The notes: generated from the sequence alone by a model not told the origin. 64,000 bases of DNA from Nectonema munidae (GCA_030549495.1 JAUIRK010000097.1:1459001-1523000), one strand, 5' to 3'. Shown: positions 41,137-54,169, numbered from the stretch's first letter. Program-made: numbers and translations.

Positions 41137-42566
41137 GTTCTAGGATAAATGCCCTCTAGGATAATTGCTCCTGGACAACTGCACCCGTTATATATTTAAA
41201 AAATCTGATTATTTTAAAAAAATGAAAAATTATTTAAAAAAAAATATGAAAAAAAACAATAAAAAAATTATTAAGCTATACTTTCACATTCTTAGCTATA
41301 CAATTTAATCATAATTAATCACATTAGAAATACAAACTCTAAAATTAAATTTAAGCAGGCGCGTATTTATCTATGATGCTTTTATTATTATGCTTTTATT
41401 TGACTTTTCTTTCATCAAAAGTTTAAATGCCAGTCAGATAGTTTCTCTCATTTTATTTGTCAAAAATTTAACCAATGAACAGAGGGAAAAGGCCATGAAA
41501 AAATTCGGCCACATAACCATAGTACATATTGTATATTTTTACATAGAACATGAGTATAATGAAACTTTCCTAGTTTGTCTTTTGGAAATATATTTTGAAC
41601 ATACCAAATTTGATGATATTTTTAAATTATAGAATATATTATGAAATTCAAAACTAAGTGTTTTATATCATCCCCTTGGAATAGACATTTTTGAAAGATT
41701 GGGTTGTTTCGTTCTATACCATTTCTTAAAAATAAATTTTAGAAAGATTTCTCTATATTAATGTCTTTTTAAACCAATATTAGGATTCATTTCTTGAAAT
41801 TAATGTACAAGCTTTTATTTTACTAAATATGTTATAATCTGAATACGCTTTTAAAATAAAGAAATTTTGATGTATTGATGCCTTTTTTTATTGATATCAT
41901 TTCCTCCTTATACTTAATAGTATTTGATCAAGGTTATATATTATGATTATTCTGATGCCTCCTTCTAATCATTTATACATAAAAAATGAGTACCTTGATA
42001 GAAATGAGAGAAAATTTTTTTAAATTGCTATCAAATCGGGAGATATTAAAAACTTTTCTTAGAAGTAAAAGCACCAAAAATGTTGCTAATAACTGAATAA
42101 TCCTTGTGATATAGGGATGAATGGGGCTTGTCGCAAGATACTGATTAATTAGAGCAGCTTCTGATTTGAAAGAAGCTTTCGTTGATATCTTTGTGAATTT
42201 GTGGAATCGTCACTCACAAATTTTAGGCTGTATCAACCAACAGGCTAAGTATAAATGGAGACGCCTCTTATTGAAATGCAACCATGGAGAAATTGTTTGC
42301 AAACCTCGGATAAACATTTTAATTGGTGGCATGTAGTAATAATGATTTAGTAGGATGGACAAAATAATTTTCATACATTCCTACACAATTGCCAATTATA
42401 TTATATGATATAATCATTTGTATCTCATTTTATGATCACTTGTTTCCATGCATGCGCATTATCACACTTTTGTGATATGGACATGGAGTATAAAGAGTAA
42501 GAAAAAGGCTCACTCACCCACCCACCCATTCTTCGATTTCCATCACCTGCGCCTTCATTGTTATCT

Positions 42567-42598
42567 ATGTGTGTATGTGTGTGTGTGTGTGTGTGTGT
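42567..42598. repeat. (TG)n microsatellite
   Basis: An almost pure TG run of about 32 bases with one interruption near its start, inside the intron of the Dok-7-like gene. Confidence 0.85.
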
Positions 42599-45476
42599 CT
42601 TGTTAGTAGAGGAAAAGATGATAATAACTGATCATGGAATTGTGTGTATATTGCAATCCTACCTTCAAGAATCGTTAGTGGGGCATGTGTAGATGAAAGA
42701 GATTGCTTTGTTTGCAGACACTGTGCCGACATTCACTTCTGGTCAGAGAGTACTAGTGGTCACTCCAATATACTCGCCTCTTTACAAGTGAGTCTTTCAT
42801 TTTTACATCAAGATGTTTCATTCAAGTCGTGATTAGGGTAGCTCAATTTTTTTATTTCTGTTATCAACATAAAACCACCTCCAAAATTCCCTCTTCAAGA
42901 CACTTTCATATCAATTATAAATATTTGAAGTTAAAAATGTCTTTTTTCTTTTCTTTATTTATCTCCATCGCATTCTATTTTAATATTATACTAAGATGAA
43001 TGATCTAAATAAATAATTGACAAATTAAATAACCTAAACATTTAATTAGCTGGCAAATTTTTAAAAGAGAGATTTATAAAAATGTGGTTTTTGAACAACA
43101 CGATATTTATATAGGAGCTCTTGTTACGTGAAATTTTAGCCAATTAGATCAGCTTTTTTTTTCAGAAAATATACTTCATTGTTTACAAATGAGATTTCAT
43201 AATACGGCAAGATTAGAAATATAACAATATAAATTAGAAGTAAAAATAGTTTATATTTATTAAACTGAGTTCAAGACGTGGGGTACGCCAATTTTACGTA
43301 TATATGGCGGTTTTAGTGGTTAGTGCGTGACAAGGGCGCAACCATAGGAGGGAGGCGAGTAAAGGGGGCATTTGCACGATCTTCATATCAGGGAACAAAT
43401 TTTAATGGCATAATCAAAAATATAGAATACTTGATAAAAGAAACTCCATCATTTTCTCTTCATGTTTCTTACACCGTCAATCATTATAATCACGCTACAG
43501 TGGTCAGGATTTACTTACTCTCATTAAATCAAGAATATGCCTAAATAGTATGCATATGTCCTACCTCCCTCCCCCTCTCTTCAAAAATTTCTATTCTGGG
43601 CCTTGGGTAGTGCTATAAATATTTACATTGTAAAAATAAATGGCACTCCTGCTGATACTATAGTAGTCTCTCTTGCGTAGCACTGAGATGTTTGCAGTTT
43701 CATTGGTAGCTATTTCTCCCCATGTGTTATTTCTTCTTACTGAATATTTCAATGCACACACATGTGTTTATTAGTTGAATGCGCCATATAGCCAGATTCC
43801 AAGTGCAGGGAGGGGGGGCAAAATTTTACCTTTTATAATTTTCCCTTTTTCCAGGACTAATAGTCATAATGTATTTTCGTTTATATTTTATTTTAAATGT
43901 TTTTTTTCATTTTGCTGTTAAGAAAAACTTAACAGAAATTTATATAAACGTTAGAATATCTTTTAAAGAAGAAATCATTGAAAGTATCAATAGAGAGTGT
44001 ATGGAGGAAAGGAATCTATCGCTTTTTATCTAGAATTTCAAAGCATATATCTTTAGCAAATATAAATATATTGTTACAGATGATTTTAATGTTTACTTTT
44101 AAGTTCTAAATTAATCACTTTCTTTCAATATTTATTGTATTTTAAATCAATACAAACGTTCAATAATTTTTTCGAGTTTTTCTTGGTTATGTTTGTTTGA
44201 CGGCATTATTATTACAATTGATTAAAAATTTTTTAGAATATTATTTAGTTTACTGTTAAAAAAATAACCAAACCTTCTTGTACACTTAACTTTTCTAAAG
44301 TATTGCTAATAATAAAATTTAATAAAATATCGTTATTTGATAAGTAATCTAGTTAGTTATAGTCAGTTAAGCTTTTTCTATCATGTGCTCATTAGATACC
44401 CCCCTCTGAGAAAACAAAAAAAAGGGTCCAGTAGAAAAAATGTTTGGTATCCAATGATATTAATAGATTCATTTTAATTATAATAAAATTGACAACAATG
44501 AGAACTTAAAAAAGTTAAACATAAATAAATAATATAAATAGATATGGAATTTTTACACCTTTTATTTATCATTTTTTTAATAATATTCATATTTCATCTT
44601 TATTTTTATCCACGGAGTTTGTTTTAGCAACTATAAATTTATAAATCAAAAGATGAGGTAGTGCTTGAGGCCTAGGTTTTTGAATCGGCTTCTATAACTT
44701 TTGGTCAAATGACCACCATTCAAACTCAGAAGAATGGAGCGAAAATGTTGTCAAAATTTCAATGAGTTAACTTAAGACTTTAAATACATTTGTATCAGAA
44801 CCCTAAGTGCAGCATTTTTGAAAAATCATCAATATTTCACACAAAAATTCAATGGAGTTGTAAATTTTTAAGCAAAAAAGCACACTATTACCCATTAAGT
44901 AAACATGATACTGTAGATAAAAATAAAAGTCATATTAAATATGATTTATTGGAGTGCCTAAAATGATTGAATTTTATTCAATCAGATCTGAGATATTTGT
45001 ATCATCTGAATATTTTTAATTTACTCAAGATATGTTCAATCCTAATTGGCTCAATTCTAGCGTAATTTAATTGGTTAAAACTAAACAATCATTCTAAATT
45101 TTTTATCCAATCAGATCACATAATATCGATTTCGTTTCAATGAGTACTTTTTAGCTATTTAATTTTTACATAATTAATAATAATGTTAGAAAAATCAACA
45201 TTAGTAGGAGCGATTCAGGTATAGATGACTTTTTTCAGTAAATATTTTTTGTTTATTGTTTTTGCTAGCAATGATTCAACTTTGAATTTTTTGCTATTTT
45301 GATCTCACTTTTGAACTCTCCGTATATTTTTTCGCCTTTATGACGATCTGAACTATTTTTTTTTACGAATACCAATTAGCTAATAGTTATATTTTTGCTT
45401 AAACATTGGGATAAGATGAAAACGTATTTTGTAATCCCTATTTAAATATAATTAATATATTTCTAAATTCTTTTAG

Positions 45477-45814
45477 AGCAGCTTTGTGTTGAGAAGGATT
45501 GCAAGGATAACGAAACTGATTCTGAGTGTATCATGTTAAAGCATCGATCTATTAATCCCAAACAAAACAATCAACTCACAAGTCCCAGCAACAACGATGA
45601 CTTTCAAAAGTGTTCTTCCTTCTCTTCTTACATATCCTCTTCATCCTCTTCTGCAACATCATCCACTTCTTCCTGCTTTCGAGAGCTTGAATTCTTTCAT
45701 CAAAGCGCTATCAACAACAGTATTCCAAACGTAGAAAGTCATTTACTCACCTTGCCTAGAACAAAGAAAACCGGAATTATTGAGCCATATCACCGAGAAA
45801 TGCGAGCACCTAAG
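45477..45814 (+). CDS. Dok7: Dok-7-like gene: serine-rich tail exon
   Basis: The exon starts after the acceptor TTCTAAATTCTTTTAG and ends at CCTAAG|GTATCA. Its first two bases complete the codon left open by the exon at 39696; it then reads QLCVEKDCKDNETDSECIML and KHRSINPKQNN. A low-complexity stretch (YISSSSSSATSSTSSCF) follows and it ends GIIEPYHREMRAPK. The methionine at 45533 is internal. A serine-rich segment followed by tyrosines in a disordered tail is what Dok-7 shows after its PTB domain; the tyrosines are candidate phosphorylation sites. It ends on a codon boundary and joins exactly to the next exon. Confidence 0.62.
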
Positions 45815-45876
45815 GTATCACTAATTTCTATCTTTAATGTCCATTAATGTAACGATGAGTTAACCACCATTCTTAG

Positions 45877-47394
45877 AACTATGCTCACAATTGTGCAAAG
45901 AAGAATGTTTCTGCAATGGCCAACTTGGCATCTAATAGTCTGACTTTACAGCACCGAGCAGCACCCCAGAAGTGCAATCGTGAAGATGCTAAAACGATCC
46001 ATCATGAATATAAAGAAATGCTGACCGATGAAAACCCTCTAACTCCACCACCAAGAGCGCCTTATAAGCAAAATTTTTTAAAGCCTTTTGAAGAGCTTCC
46101 ACCAACTTTCAAAAATCTTCCATACTGCCCCATGCACTGTCCAACAGAATGCTTTTACGCAATGATAAATAATTTCACGCACATTCATCAGCCAAAGAGT
46201 TTGGCGAGCTATGGTAGTAATCAGGGGGAAAGTGATTGCACTGTGGGAGGAATGTCGGAGACTAGTGACTACATGAGCCAACTTGAATCAAATATCGACG
46301 ATGATGTCCTCGATGAACACTGTGCTGAAAGAGATTCCTACTTTCTCAAAGCCAAAATACACCGAGATGAAGAGGCCAAAAAGAAAGCGGGCGTCAAAGA
46401 AGGGAGTAAAAATGTTTTTGAAAATTTGGAAAAGAAAGTGGAGAGCAGAAGAAGTTTGGAGAAGTATTTGCAAGAGATAAAGGAAGATAGAGTTTCACAA
46501 AGAGCAAGGTCTAGTGATTGTGGTGAACTCTTGCAAAGTCAATACGTCCATATGCAGTTTTCTCCAATGAATGCCATGCTAAATAGTCATATTGAAAGAG
46601 AAAAGAAGTTCTCTAACTTACACTACTTTTCAGAAAAACTAAATAACATGCTTGAAGATGATAAAATGTTAAGTAGTCCTTCTCCCTTGTGTAATAAAGA
46701 CTGCAACGCAAACAAAGCAAATTTCTTTGAACAAAAGACCTACAAATACAATGAAATAGAACTTCCCAAAAGAAATTCAGATCATTATCATCTCTGTGAA
46801 ACGAATAAACACGTTTCACACGATTTTACGAATAATAACTTCATTAATGCAAGCTATGTAGGCGACGCAGAAAATGTAAAGTTCAGAAATAGTGCTTCGA
46901 AGTTTTACACAGACACTCGAAATGATGCAAAGAGAACAGCTAGTGTTTCATACAAAAAAAGAAACCAAATTTCTAGTGAGAGCATTTATGATAAAAAAAG
47001 TTCAATGGTTTCTTCCTGTTCAAATTTTAAAAAGTTTAGCACATCTTCTTCCTCTAGAGTAAATTCTGGATATCTGAAACCAATCTCAATAAATGATGTT
47101 CAATTTCTTTCTCTGAGTGCTGACAAAAGAAAGAAGAGTGATAAAAGTAAAAAGAACGACAGTAATGGGAAAGCGAGTTTTATCAGAAAGATTTTTAACA
47201 ATTTTTTAGTGAAATCACCAATAAAGACTGGAACAAGAACGTATAACGAAAGCACAGGTCTTGCACAGATTAAAAACTTTCCTTCAATAGATCATTACTC
47301 TAGCAATAAATCCATTTCTAATAAGGAAATCAAAAGAAGTGTCATGTTGTATGGAACTATAAAGAGAAAACAAATAGATAAAAAAGTTTTTTAA
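45877..47394 (+). CDS. Dok7: Dok-7-like gene: long last coding exon
   Basis: The exon starts after the acceptor ACCACCATTCTTAG and runs 505 codons to TAA at 47392-47394. It begins NYAHNCAKKNVSAMANLASN; the methionine at 45916 is internal, since the preceding exon joins in frame. It has ENPLTPPPRAPYK, a cysteine cluster (YCPMHCPTECFY), SDYMSQLESNIDDD, a lysine- and glutamate-rich probable coiled stretch (about exon residues 155-195) and a basic C-terminus (SADKRKKSDKSKKNDSNGK, ending KRKQIDKKVF). It has no globular domain and looks disordered. As the tail of an adaptor it would offer docking sites for SH2 proteins; that role is inferred from the PTB exons, not from this sequence. The reading frame itself is secure. 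Confidence 0.7.
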   Translation, partial: NYAHNCAKKNVSAMANLASNSLTLQHRAAPQKCNREDAKTIHHEYKEMLTDENPLTPPPRAPYKQNFLKPFEELPPTFKNLPYCPMHCPTECFYAMINNFTHIHQPKSLASYGSNQGESDCTVGGMSETSDYMSQLESNIDDDVLDEHCAERDSYFLKAKIHRDEEAKKKAGVKEGSKNVFENLEKKVESRRSLEKYLQEIKEDRVSQRARSSDCGELLQSQYVHMQFSPMNAMLNSHIEREKKFSNLHYFSEKLNNMLEDDKMLSSPSPLCNKDCNANKANFFEQKTYKYNEIELPKRNSDHYHLCETNKHVSHDFTNNNFINASYVGDAENVKFRNSASKFYTDTRNDAKRTASVSYKKRNQISSESIYDKKSSMVSSCSNFKKFSTSSSSRVNSGYLKPISINDVQFLSLSADKRKKSDKSKKNDSNGKASFIRKIFNNFLVKSPIKTGTRTYNESTGLAQIKNFPSIDHYSSNKSISNKEIKRSVMLYGTIKRKQIDKKVF

Positions 47395-47491
47395 AATATC
47401 CTTTTATAATTATGTAAATTGTAGATTTTAAAAATTCCCTTCCTCACGTGTAATAATAATGCATTTGTATCTTTTACCTTTTTTTAACTAA

Positions 47492-47497
47492 AATAAA
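47492..47497 (+). terminator. PolyA signal of the Dok-7-like gene
   Basis: AATAAA about 98 bases after the TAA stop, in AT-rich 3' sequence with no further coding signal. Confidence 0.5.
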
Positions 47498-49299
47498 ATT
47501 ACTTTATATGTTATTGACAAATTTTCTTAGTTCGTGGGTCCAAATTCTCATTTACCATACTTTTTCTGGCTTTGTAAAGTTTTTTTAACTGAGTTGTTAC
47601 TGAACTTGACAAGAAAGAGTTGAAATGAGAACTTGAAAGACTTAGGCTTTTGAATCTATAATAACTTCTCAAATAATCTTAAGTAAGCAATTATTCATTT
47701 TATATGTTTTTCACTCTTTTAGAGAACGTGATCATTTTCTACAATTTCAGACTTTAATATTCAAAGAGAATTTGAGAAAGGATTTTTGAAGGCCGAGTTT
47801 TCCTAGCACCTTCAATACATGACACATCTATGGGGTTATTATTGAAAGGTTTATTAAGAAATTTAAATTTTGCGAGCTTTTAGCAGACTTGATCTCAGGT
47901 GATTTTGAGTAGACATTTCGCCACATCCTTATTGATGGCATCGATAGAATCATTAATTATATCAAAAAATGACTAAATTATTTCCTCGATTTTGCTAAAA
48001 TATATAAAAGGTAAAGTAAAGCCAAATTAACCATATTAACACGCAGTATCCAATATCTATCTATAGATTAACCAAATACCCTCATCATCATATAGACACA
48101 ATTATGAGACGCGAGTAAGGTATTTAGATAATTTTAAAACTTATTATGATTTTTTTTAATTATTTTATTTAGATAGGAATAAAATACTCACATATTATTT
48201 ATTATTATAACTTTTAATGTCCTATTCTATAAATATCTATAAATTAAAATTAAAAAAAATATATGGAATCTCTTTTATTCAATAAAAAGTTGAAACATTC
48301 TAAAATGTTTTTTATAACTTTTTTCACCAAAGATTTTTTTATTTTTTGCGTAAAACGAAATATCTCAAGGAAACTACTTGTAAGATTTTCTATTTGAATT
48401 AATGAAATACTTTTTGAGGTTAGTAACAAAGATGCAATAAATTTACTACAATAACCTAAATTTTTTTAAATTGACCTGAAAAAAACAGTTTAAAACGAGT
48501 TTATTCACTGGGAAAAAGAGAGAAAAATAAAATTCGACCTTATAGCTATACAGTATTGTTTTTTTCTAGTAAAATTTTTTAAATATATAAACATGGTGGA
48601 GAAAGAAAAAGCGACAAAGGGATCATATTCTTTAGAGTTAAGATACTGTATTTGATCTATTTCTTCAAAATCTAGTAATGAATGGTTTATTCAAGTTATT
48701 TTTATCATTAATATAGTTCTTAATAAGACATTTCAAGCAAAATTTTGATGCGTTTTATTTAAAAAAAATGAAAAAAACTTAAAATCTCTATTATACCAAA
48801 ATAGAGATTGCAACAAAGTTGAAGTGAACTGATGAAGATGAAATAAAATTTTGTTCATTAACATACAACTAGACATCTTTTGTTTCGTCTACTTTCATTT
48901 TTTAAGGACACATTTTTTAGATATATAACTTAATTTAGCCTATAGTTGAAAATCAATAGGCTTTTTATAATTATAGCTAAAACTAAAAAAGATTTAAAGT
49001 CACATAAGGGCCTTTCATGGCAACTATCAGATCATCAAGTATCTTTGATTCTCTCAAAAAAAGATTTACTACTTGAGTATACAATTGAAAAATTCAATTA
49101 AGTAAATGGAAAATTTTATATTATACATGTTTCTAAATATACCTTTGTGGCAGGCAGAATTGAAGCTGACTTGAAATCAATAGAGAAAGTGATTAGATTA
49201 AGCGAAATCAATTGAAACAATTAAAAGCAAGTTATCATTAGCGATTTCTTAAGATTTACAGAAAATATAAGCATATTGACTTTCATTAAAGCAATTAGA
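47498..49299. other. Intergenic, nothing recognised
   Basis: AT-rich DNA without motif-bearing frames or paired ends that I can identify. Confidence 0.4.
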
Positions 49300-49710
49300 T
49301 TTTTGTAGTTACCTAGCATCATATACATCAGAGCTTGTCAACGGTGAGCGAATCGCCTACTTTTGAGCTAAAATGGAATCTAGCTAGCCAATTTTTATCA
49401 AAGAGTTAGGCTTTGTATAAACAAATATTCAAATATTTTTCCAAAAATTTACTTTTTACATAAAAATTTAATGTAGTAAGTATTTCAATAAAGGTTTTCA
49501 AATTATAAATCAGAACTGAGAGATCACTCAAAATATAAAAAAATAATAAAAGTATAATAAAGATCACTTTTTGAACTTAAAATTGAAGGATGGGTGATAA
49601 ATCTTTTTCTTGTAATATGGAATCAGTGGAAGGACATTTTTAGAAAGAGTTCATTGAACTTAAATCTAATGAAGAATTCAAATTAAAAAGGTAGAAGATT
49701 CTCTGCAGTT
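49300..49710 (+). repeat. Unclassified interspersed repeat, copy 2
   Basis: It carries GAGCGAATCGCCTACTTTTG, AAACAAATATTCAAATATTT and GGGTGATAAATCTTTTTCTT, then GTAATATGGAATC and AGAGTTCATTGAACTT. The same ordered blocks occur at 1850-2080 on this strand and at 60880-61345 on the other strand. It has no coding sequence. Confidence 0.6.
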
Positions 49711-50715
49711 TAAGTGGGCAATTAAACAAAAAGTTGAGAACACAAATTTCTAAAGATAAGATCTTTTCATTAAATTTGCTTATACAAGCAAAGAGATTGG
49801 AGATTGGAGGGTAAAAAAGTGCAAGAATAAAGTTCTTGGTTGGTTTAGGACAAAAGTATACTTGAAAATTGATATATACCGCGGATTCATAATTAAGTTC
49901 AAAATTTTCTAAAAGACAAGAGTCATTTTATTTTGTCCTTTTTGTCGTGATCTAATTTACCTAGTTTTTATATTTATAAATTTTTCGTAGAAACTTTTGT
50001 CTCAAATTCATTTTGTTAAGAGGAAGGTGTTATCAGAAATGTGTTTTTTTTTATTGAAGATCTTATTTCCATTTATAAATTCTATGCATATATATCATTT
50101 TAAATTAAATGATGAACCACTAAAACTTACTTTGGCATTGGATTCTTTTTCAGATACCTTCATTATGATTTGCATTAGTTGTGATGGAATTAAGATATTT
50201 TGAATAGTTTATAGTTTTAACAAAATTAAACAGTTTAAGTTTTCAACTTTTTTTCATATACTTGGGGTAACTATTGTGCCAGTGTAATGGTAACAGTTTA
50301 TTCCATGATTTTTAAAATCTTGGTCTTTTGATCCATTTGTTAGTTAAGTAGAGTAACCAAGTACACATATAAAAACTCTGTGACAAATTTACTAAGACAG
50401 CGTTGATTTGTTAGCTTTTTAAGTTTATTCTTACATATTTAAACTCCAACGATCTCAATTTCAATTATATTTTAAAAACGATCGTGAAAACAATTTCTCA
50501 AAAATAATTGAGGCTAGATTAAAGGTTGATCCATGAAAATCATTATGATGATGGATATTAGAGGAATACAATGCAAATCGAAGATCTTGATAAGGAAATC
50601 AAATTCTATCGAGGTGAAGTATCTTCGGTCAAAGAAATATAAATTTGAATTAAAGATAATAAGCAATTTTGATATTGAAGCATACATATGGTAAGTATAT
50701 TTGTGGAAATAACAA
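49711..50715. other. Intergenic, nothing recognised
   Basis: The short frame at 49997-50203 has no motif. The remainder is AT-rich and unassigned. Confidence 0.4.
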
Positions 50716-50723
50716 CAATTAAT

Positions 50724-50895
50724 CAGTGGCGTAGCCAGAGAGGGGGGGCAAGGGGGCCCCCCCCCCCCCCCCCCCAAATACCTTTTCTGCCCCCAAAATA
50801 ATTTTATTTCCAATATGCTTGCCCCTCTAAATTCCTTGCATGCCCCCTAAATTCCTTGCATGCCCACCAACTTCCATTTTTTGGCTACGCCACTG
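50724..50895. mobile_element. hAT MITE, CAGTGGCGTAGCC family, copy 2
   Basis: CAATTAAT is repeated exactly at 50716-50723 and 50896-50903. The ends are CAGTGGCGTAGCCAGAGAGG and, as reverse complement, CAGTGGCGTAGCCAAAAAAT. The interior has a C-run of nearly 20 bases (about 50757-50775) and a tandem CTAAATTCCTTGCATGCCC-like unit. The exact duplication suggests that it is younger than copy 1. Confidence 0.85.
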
Positions 50896-51239
50896 CAATT
50901 AATGGATGGAGGAATTAAAATTACAATCATAAAATTAAAGAATTAATAAATAGTAAAAGAAGAGAGATAAATAGTACAAAAATAAAATTAGTGAATAAAC
51001 AAAATGTTATATCATTTCGATTTGACTTTAATAGATGAAATAACAGGTTTCTTGAACTTGAATAAACTAGAAAAATCTAAATTCTTAAAATGGAGATTTA
51101 ATTAAAAAGTAGATGACCTAACAATCTTAATACCTCACTCTTTACTTCTACAGCAGGCCTCACCCTATGATAAATCATTAGATGAATTGTATAAATCAAT
51201 GTTAGTAAGATATTTGAATGGTTTATTTCAAATGATTTT

Positions 51240-54167
51240 TGTATTAATAAAAAGAAGACCGTCTATATGTATTTTACAAACAAAAAAAGACTCCTGAATT
51301 TTTGAAAAAAATGACATTGTGTTATCCAAGTCTCATAATTTTCTTGGCCTCGTACTCACAGACAATCTTAAATGGGATGAACATGTGAAACATGTTTCCA
51401 GGAAAATTAGTCGTGTAATAGAAATATTGTTTTCACTTAGATATATCCTAGATTATGTTAAATTGGAAATTACAGGGCTACGTAATTTTAAGAATATGCC
51501 ACTTTACAGATTTTATATGACACACCCATGAAAGTAGGCAAATACTGAAGTCAATTTATGAAAAAATATCTCCCCGTTTATAAACAATTTTTTATAATCA
51601 ACTTCTGTTTCCTTGTATAATCTTCAATTATTTTTCCAATGTAGAATTAATAGATTAAATGTTTGAATTAATGCTAAACAAAGAAAAATGTTTTGAACCT
51701 CCTGGGTTGAGAGTATAATTTCTCACTCTGTTTAGGGCAAGATACTGAATAAATTTTTATTTGTATCAAAGAAAGATCTCTACTAACTAAAAATGAGATC
51801 ATTAACAATTAACAATATTAATTTTAACATAATATTGCAACGAAACGCATCAAAATAATTATCACTTTATTACTATTTCATAATTATGATATTTTTAAAA
51901 ATTGAAACCCAAACTAATATTTTTATAATTTATAACAGCATGATGGGATGAGTGGATCGGATGAATTTATTGGATTTTATACTAACTAAATGAAGTTGAA
52001 ATAGTGAATAAATTACATTTCAAAAGACACATGATTGACTTTGTTTTCAATCAATTTAGTCTGACAAAGTTTGGCATTTTGCTTTTTCTATTGAAAATAA
52101 AAACAAATAAGTCAAAAATGTATAACGAAATGACCCAAATTATGTTAAATGGACATTTAATGCATAATTGTTTATGTATTATTTTTTATTTGACCTTATA
52201 TTCTTAAACTTGCATATTTAAAAGTTTAAGGCTACTTTTAGCCAAATTATGATTTAAAATGAAATGTCAACTATTTTTTATTTGTTTTTCGTTTTATTTA
52301 TTTTGCTTCTAACTTTTTATTAGTTTTTTATTCTTACCATTTTCTCCCTTTGTTTTTTTCTTTTTATTGTTTCCATTTATTTTCTTCATAAATGGAAATC
52401 GATTCTTTCCTTGATCGACACAAAAAGCGTGTTAAGTATCAAAATAATTCAAAAGGTTTATTATCGCAGCTCTGGGTCATAAAATCTAAATCATCCATCT
52501 TGTTCAAAAATTGTGGAAATAATATTGATATATCTATCAGAAAGATGTTTGATATAATCATATTAACTAAACTATTAGCGCTCAATCTCTCACCTATGTT
52601 ATCAATTATTGGGTTGTAAATTTTAAATTTCTCCAAATATGTTAAAAAATTTGAAGTGTTTTCTAACGCTATTTGGAGAAAAGTTTAAATTGTTCTCGTT
52701 GCCTTCATAAATTACTCCTTTATTTTTTCTCAAATACATTTCCAATAAATTTAATACTTGGAAAAGTCATTGTGTTTTCCAAACTTTCTCAAATCAGGAG
52801 AAATATTTTCTATTTCTCACCATTCTCTAGCATCCATTATCATTTATAGATTTTCTACTAGATTGCATGCTCATACCAAAGTTTTTGACATTTTGCCAAC
52901 TCAAGCTTATCCTATCTTTTTTAATTTAAAAATGTCGATTTTCTCATCCAAAAAAGGTCTGATTTATTTTTCTTTTTTCGGATCGCTCCTACAAATCTTT
53001 ATCTACATTTCGTTCTTTTCCTTATTTCTTTTTTATCCTGGGCAAAAGAAAGCCCTATGTTCTCGTTCTGGCAACATCGGTATCTTTCTTTTACATGACT
53101 GAATGTATAGGCCTATTCAATACATTGATTTATCTTTACCAGCATACTAAATATTTTTCATCATATAGCCTTGTTTATTTTTTCGGACTCTAAATTCTTC
53201 ATTGAATGTCAACGTTGTAAGTCCTCAAGATGTTTTTTGATCTTTCTTATATTTTCTCTTTGTTATTATTTGGAAAATTTCAAACAAAGAATAGATTTGT
53301 GCCTAGGTCACTTTGGATGAGTTTGGATAGTGCTGCTAAACTTGCACTTTCCTCAGAACCGAACATATATAACATTCCAGATAGATTAGAGTACTAATAA
53401 AATCTTTCAAAAACTTGGCAAAATTTATTGTAAACAATCTATGGATATTTTGATTCACGCAAAACAGACGATTTTTGCTAATCCTTAACGACCATTGGAA
53501 ATTTGAGTTCTGAGTTACTCTACTCTACAGGAACAATACCAAAATAGAATACAGTTTCAATCTTCACCATTTTATGATAAGTTCGTCTCAGTCACACCTG
53601 TAAATTTGGAAGAGTTTGTAAAGATTTTATGATTCCCTGTGTTTCCCCGGAACTTATAAAATGCTTTGTTTGATATCGCGCTTGTAAATTATTTTTAAAC
53701 CTTATTAAAAAATGTCCCATAATTAACAGCAGATTTTGTTGCTCCAACAAGGAAAGCCCCAATCATCTCCTTTTTAAATGCCCTCATACGGCATTTATAT
53801 CCAAAAAATTTGCCGTATCCTTTTTTAAACGACTTGACCATTAAATTTCAGACCTTTCACAAATAATCCTTCATCCTAAACTCCATTTATTCACTCAAAC
53901 ATTTATTTTAAATATTGAAAGTTTTTTGGTCTACATTCACCTTTCACTGCTGACCTCTTTATTTTTTTGTTTCCTTCTTTGTTTTTGTTTCCTTCTTTTA
54001 TATTTGTAATTCTATTTTCCTTTAGTATATACAATTTTCAACTTTATTTATACTTTTATTTTTATGATTAGTTTTATTTCATTTCATTTAACTTTTTCAC
54101 TTGTAATCTTATATTATGTTTCTACTCCTGTTTTATAAGCTTTTGCCAGCTTTCAAATAAAGGTAAA
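51240..54167 (+). mobile_element. Degraded LINE with RNase H domain
   Basis: Ordered + strand pieces: a reverse transcriptase thumb (HNFLGLVLTDNLKWDEHVKH with SRKISRVIEILFSLRY, 51319-51460); a poorly conserved middle (52390-53100); RNase H pieces (FSDSKFFIEC near 53185 and SLDSAAKLALSSEPN near 53315); a C-terminal cysteine-histidine cluster (CCSNKESPNHLLFKCP, about 53735-53790); and a 3' end with a (GGTAAA)n tail at about 54145-54167. RNase H plus this cluster is typical of I- or LOA-like LINEs, so it is a different group from the LINE at 20 kb. There are many breaks, so it is old. Confidence 0.6.
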
Positions 54168-54169
54168 GG

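Larger units (their letters stand above)
39840..45476. other. Intron of the Dok-7-like gene
   Basis: About 5.6 kb. Besides the MITE at 40977-41136 and a (TG)n tract, it has a G/C-rich patch at 43280-43380 and 43560-43610 of MITE-like texture without demonstrable ends. A 70 bp exon-like stretch (about 42718-42789, between TTTGCAG and GTGAGT) is present, but inserting it would break the frame between the neighbouring exons. The frame at 41390-41632 has no motif. Confidence 0.45.

Noticed and set aside
41390-41632. 80-codon open frame on the + strand
   Set aside because: No motif and no splice or promoter context; it lies in an intron and has AT-driven composition.
42718-42789. Exon-like segment between TTTGCAG and GTGAGT in the Dok-7-like intron
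   Set aside because: Its length would break the reading frame between the exons at 39696 and 45477, which join perfectly without it.
52392-53102. Open frames of 75 and 114 codons
   Set aside because: They show no conserved motif of their own and lie between reverse transcriptase and RNase H pieces of a degraded LINE, so I treat them as part of that element.
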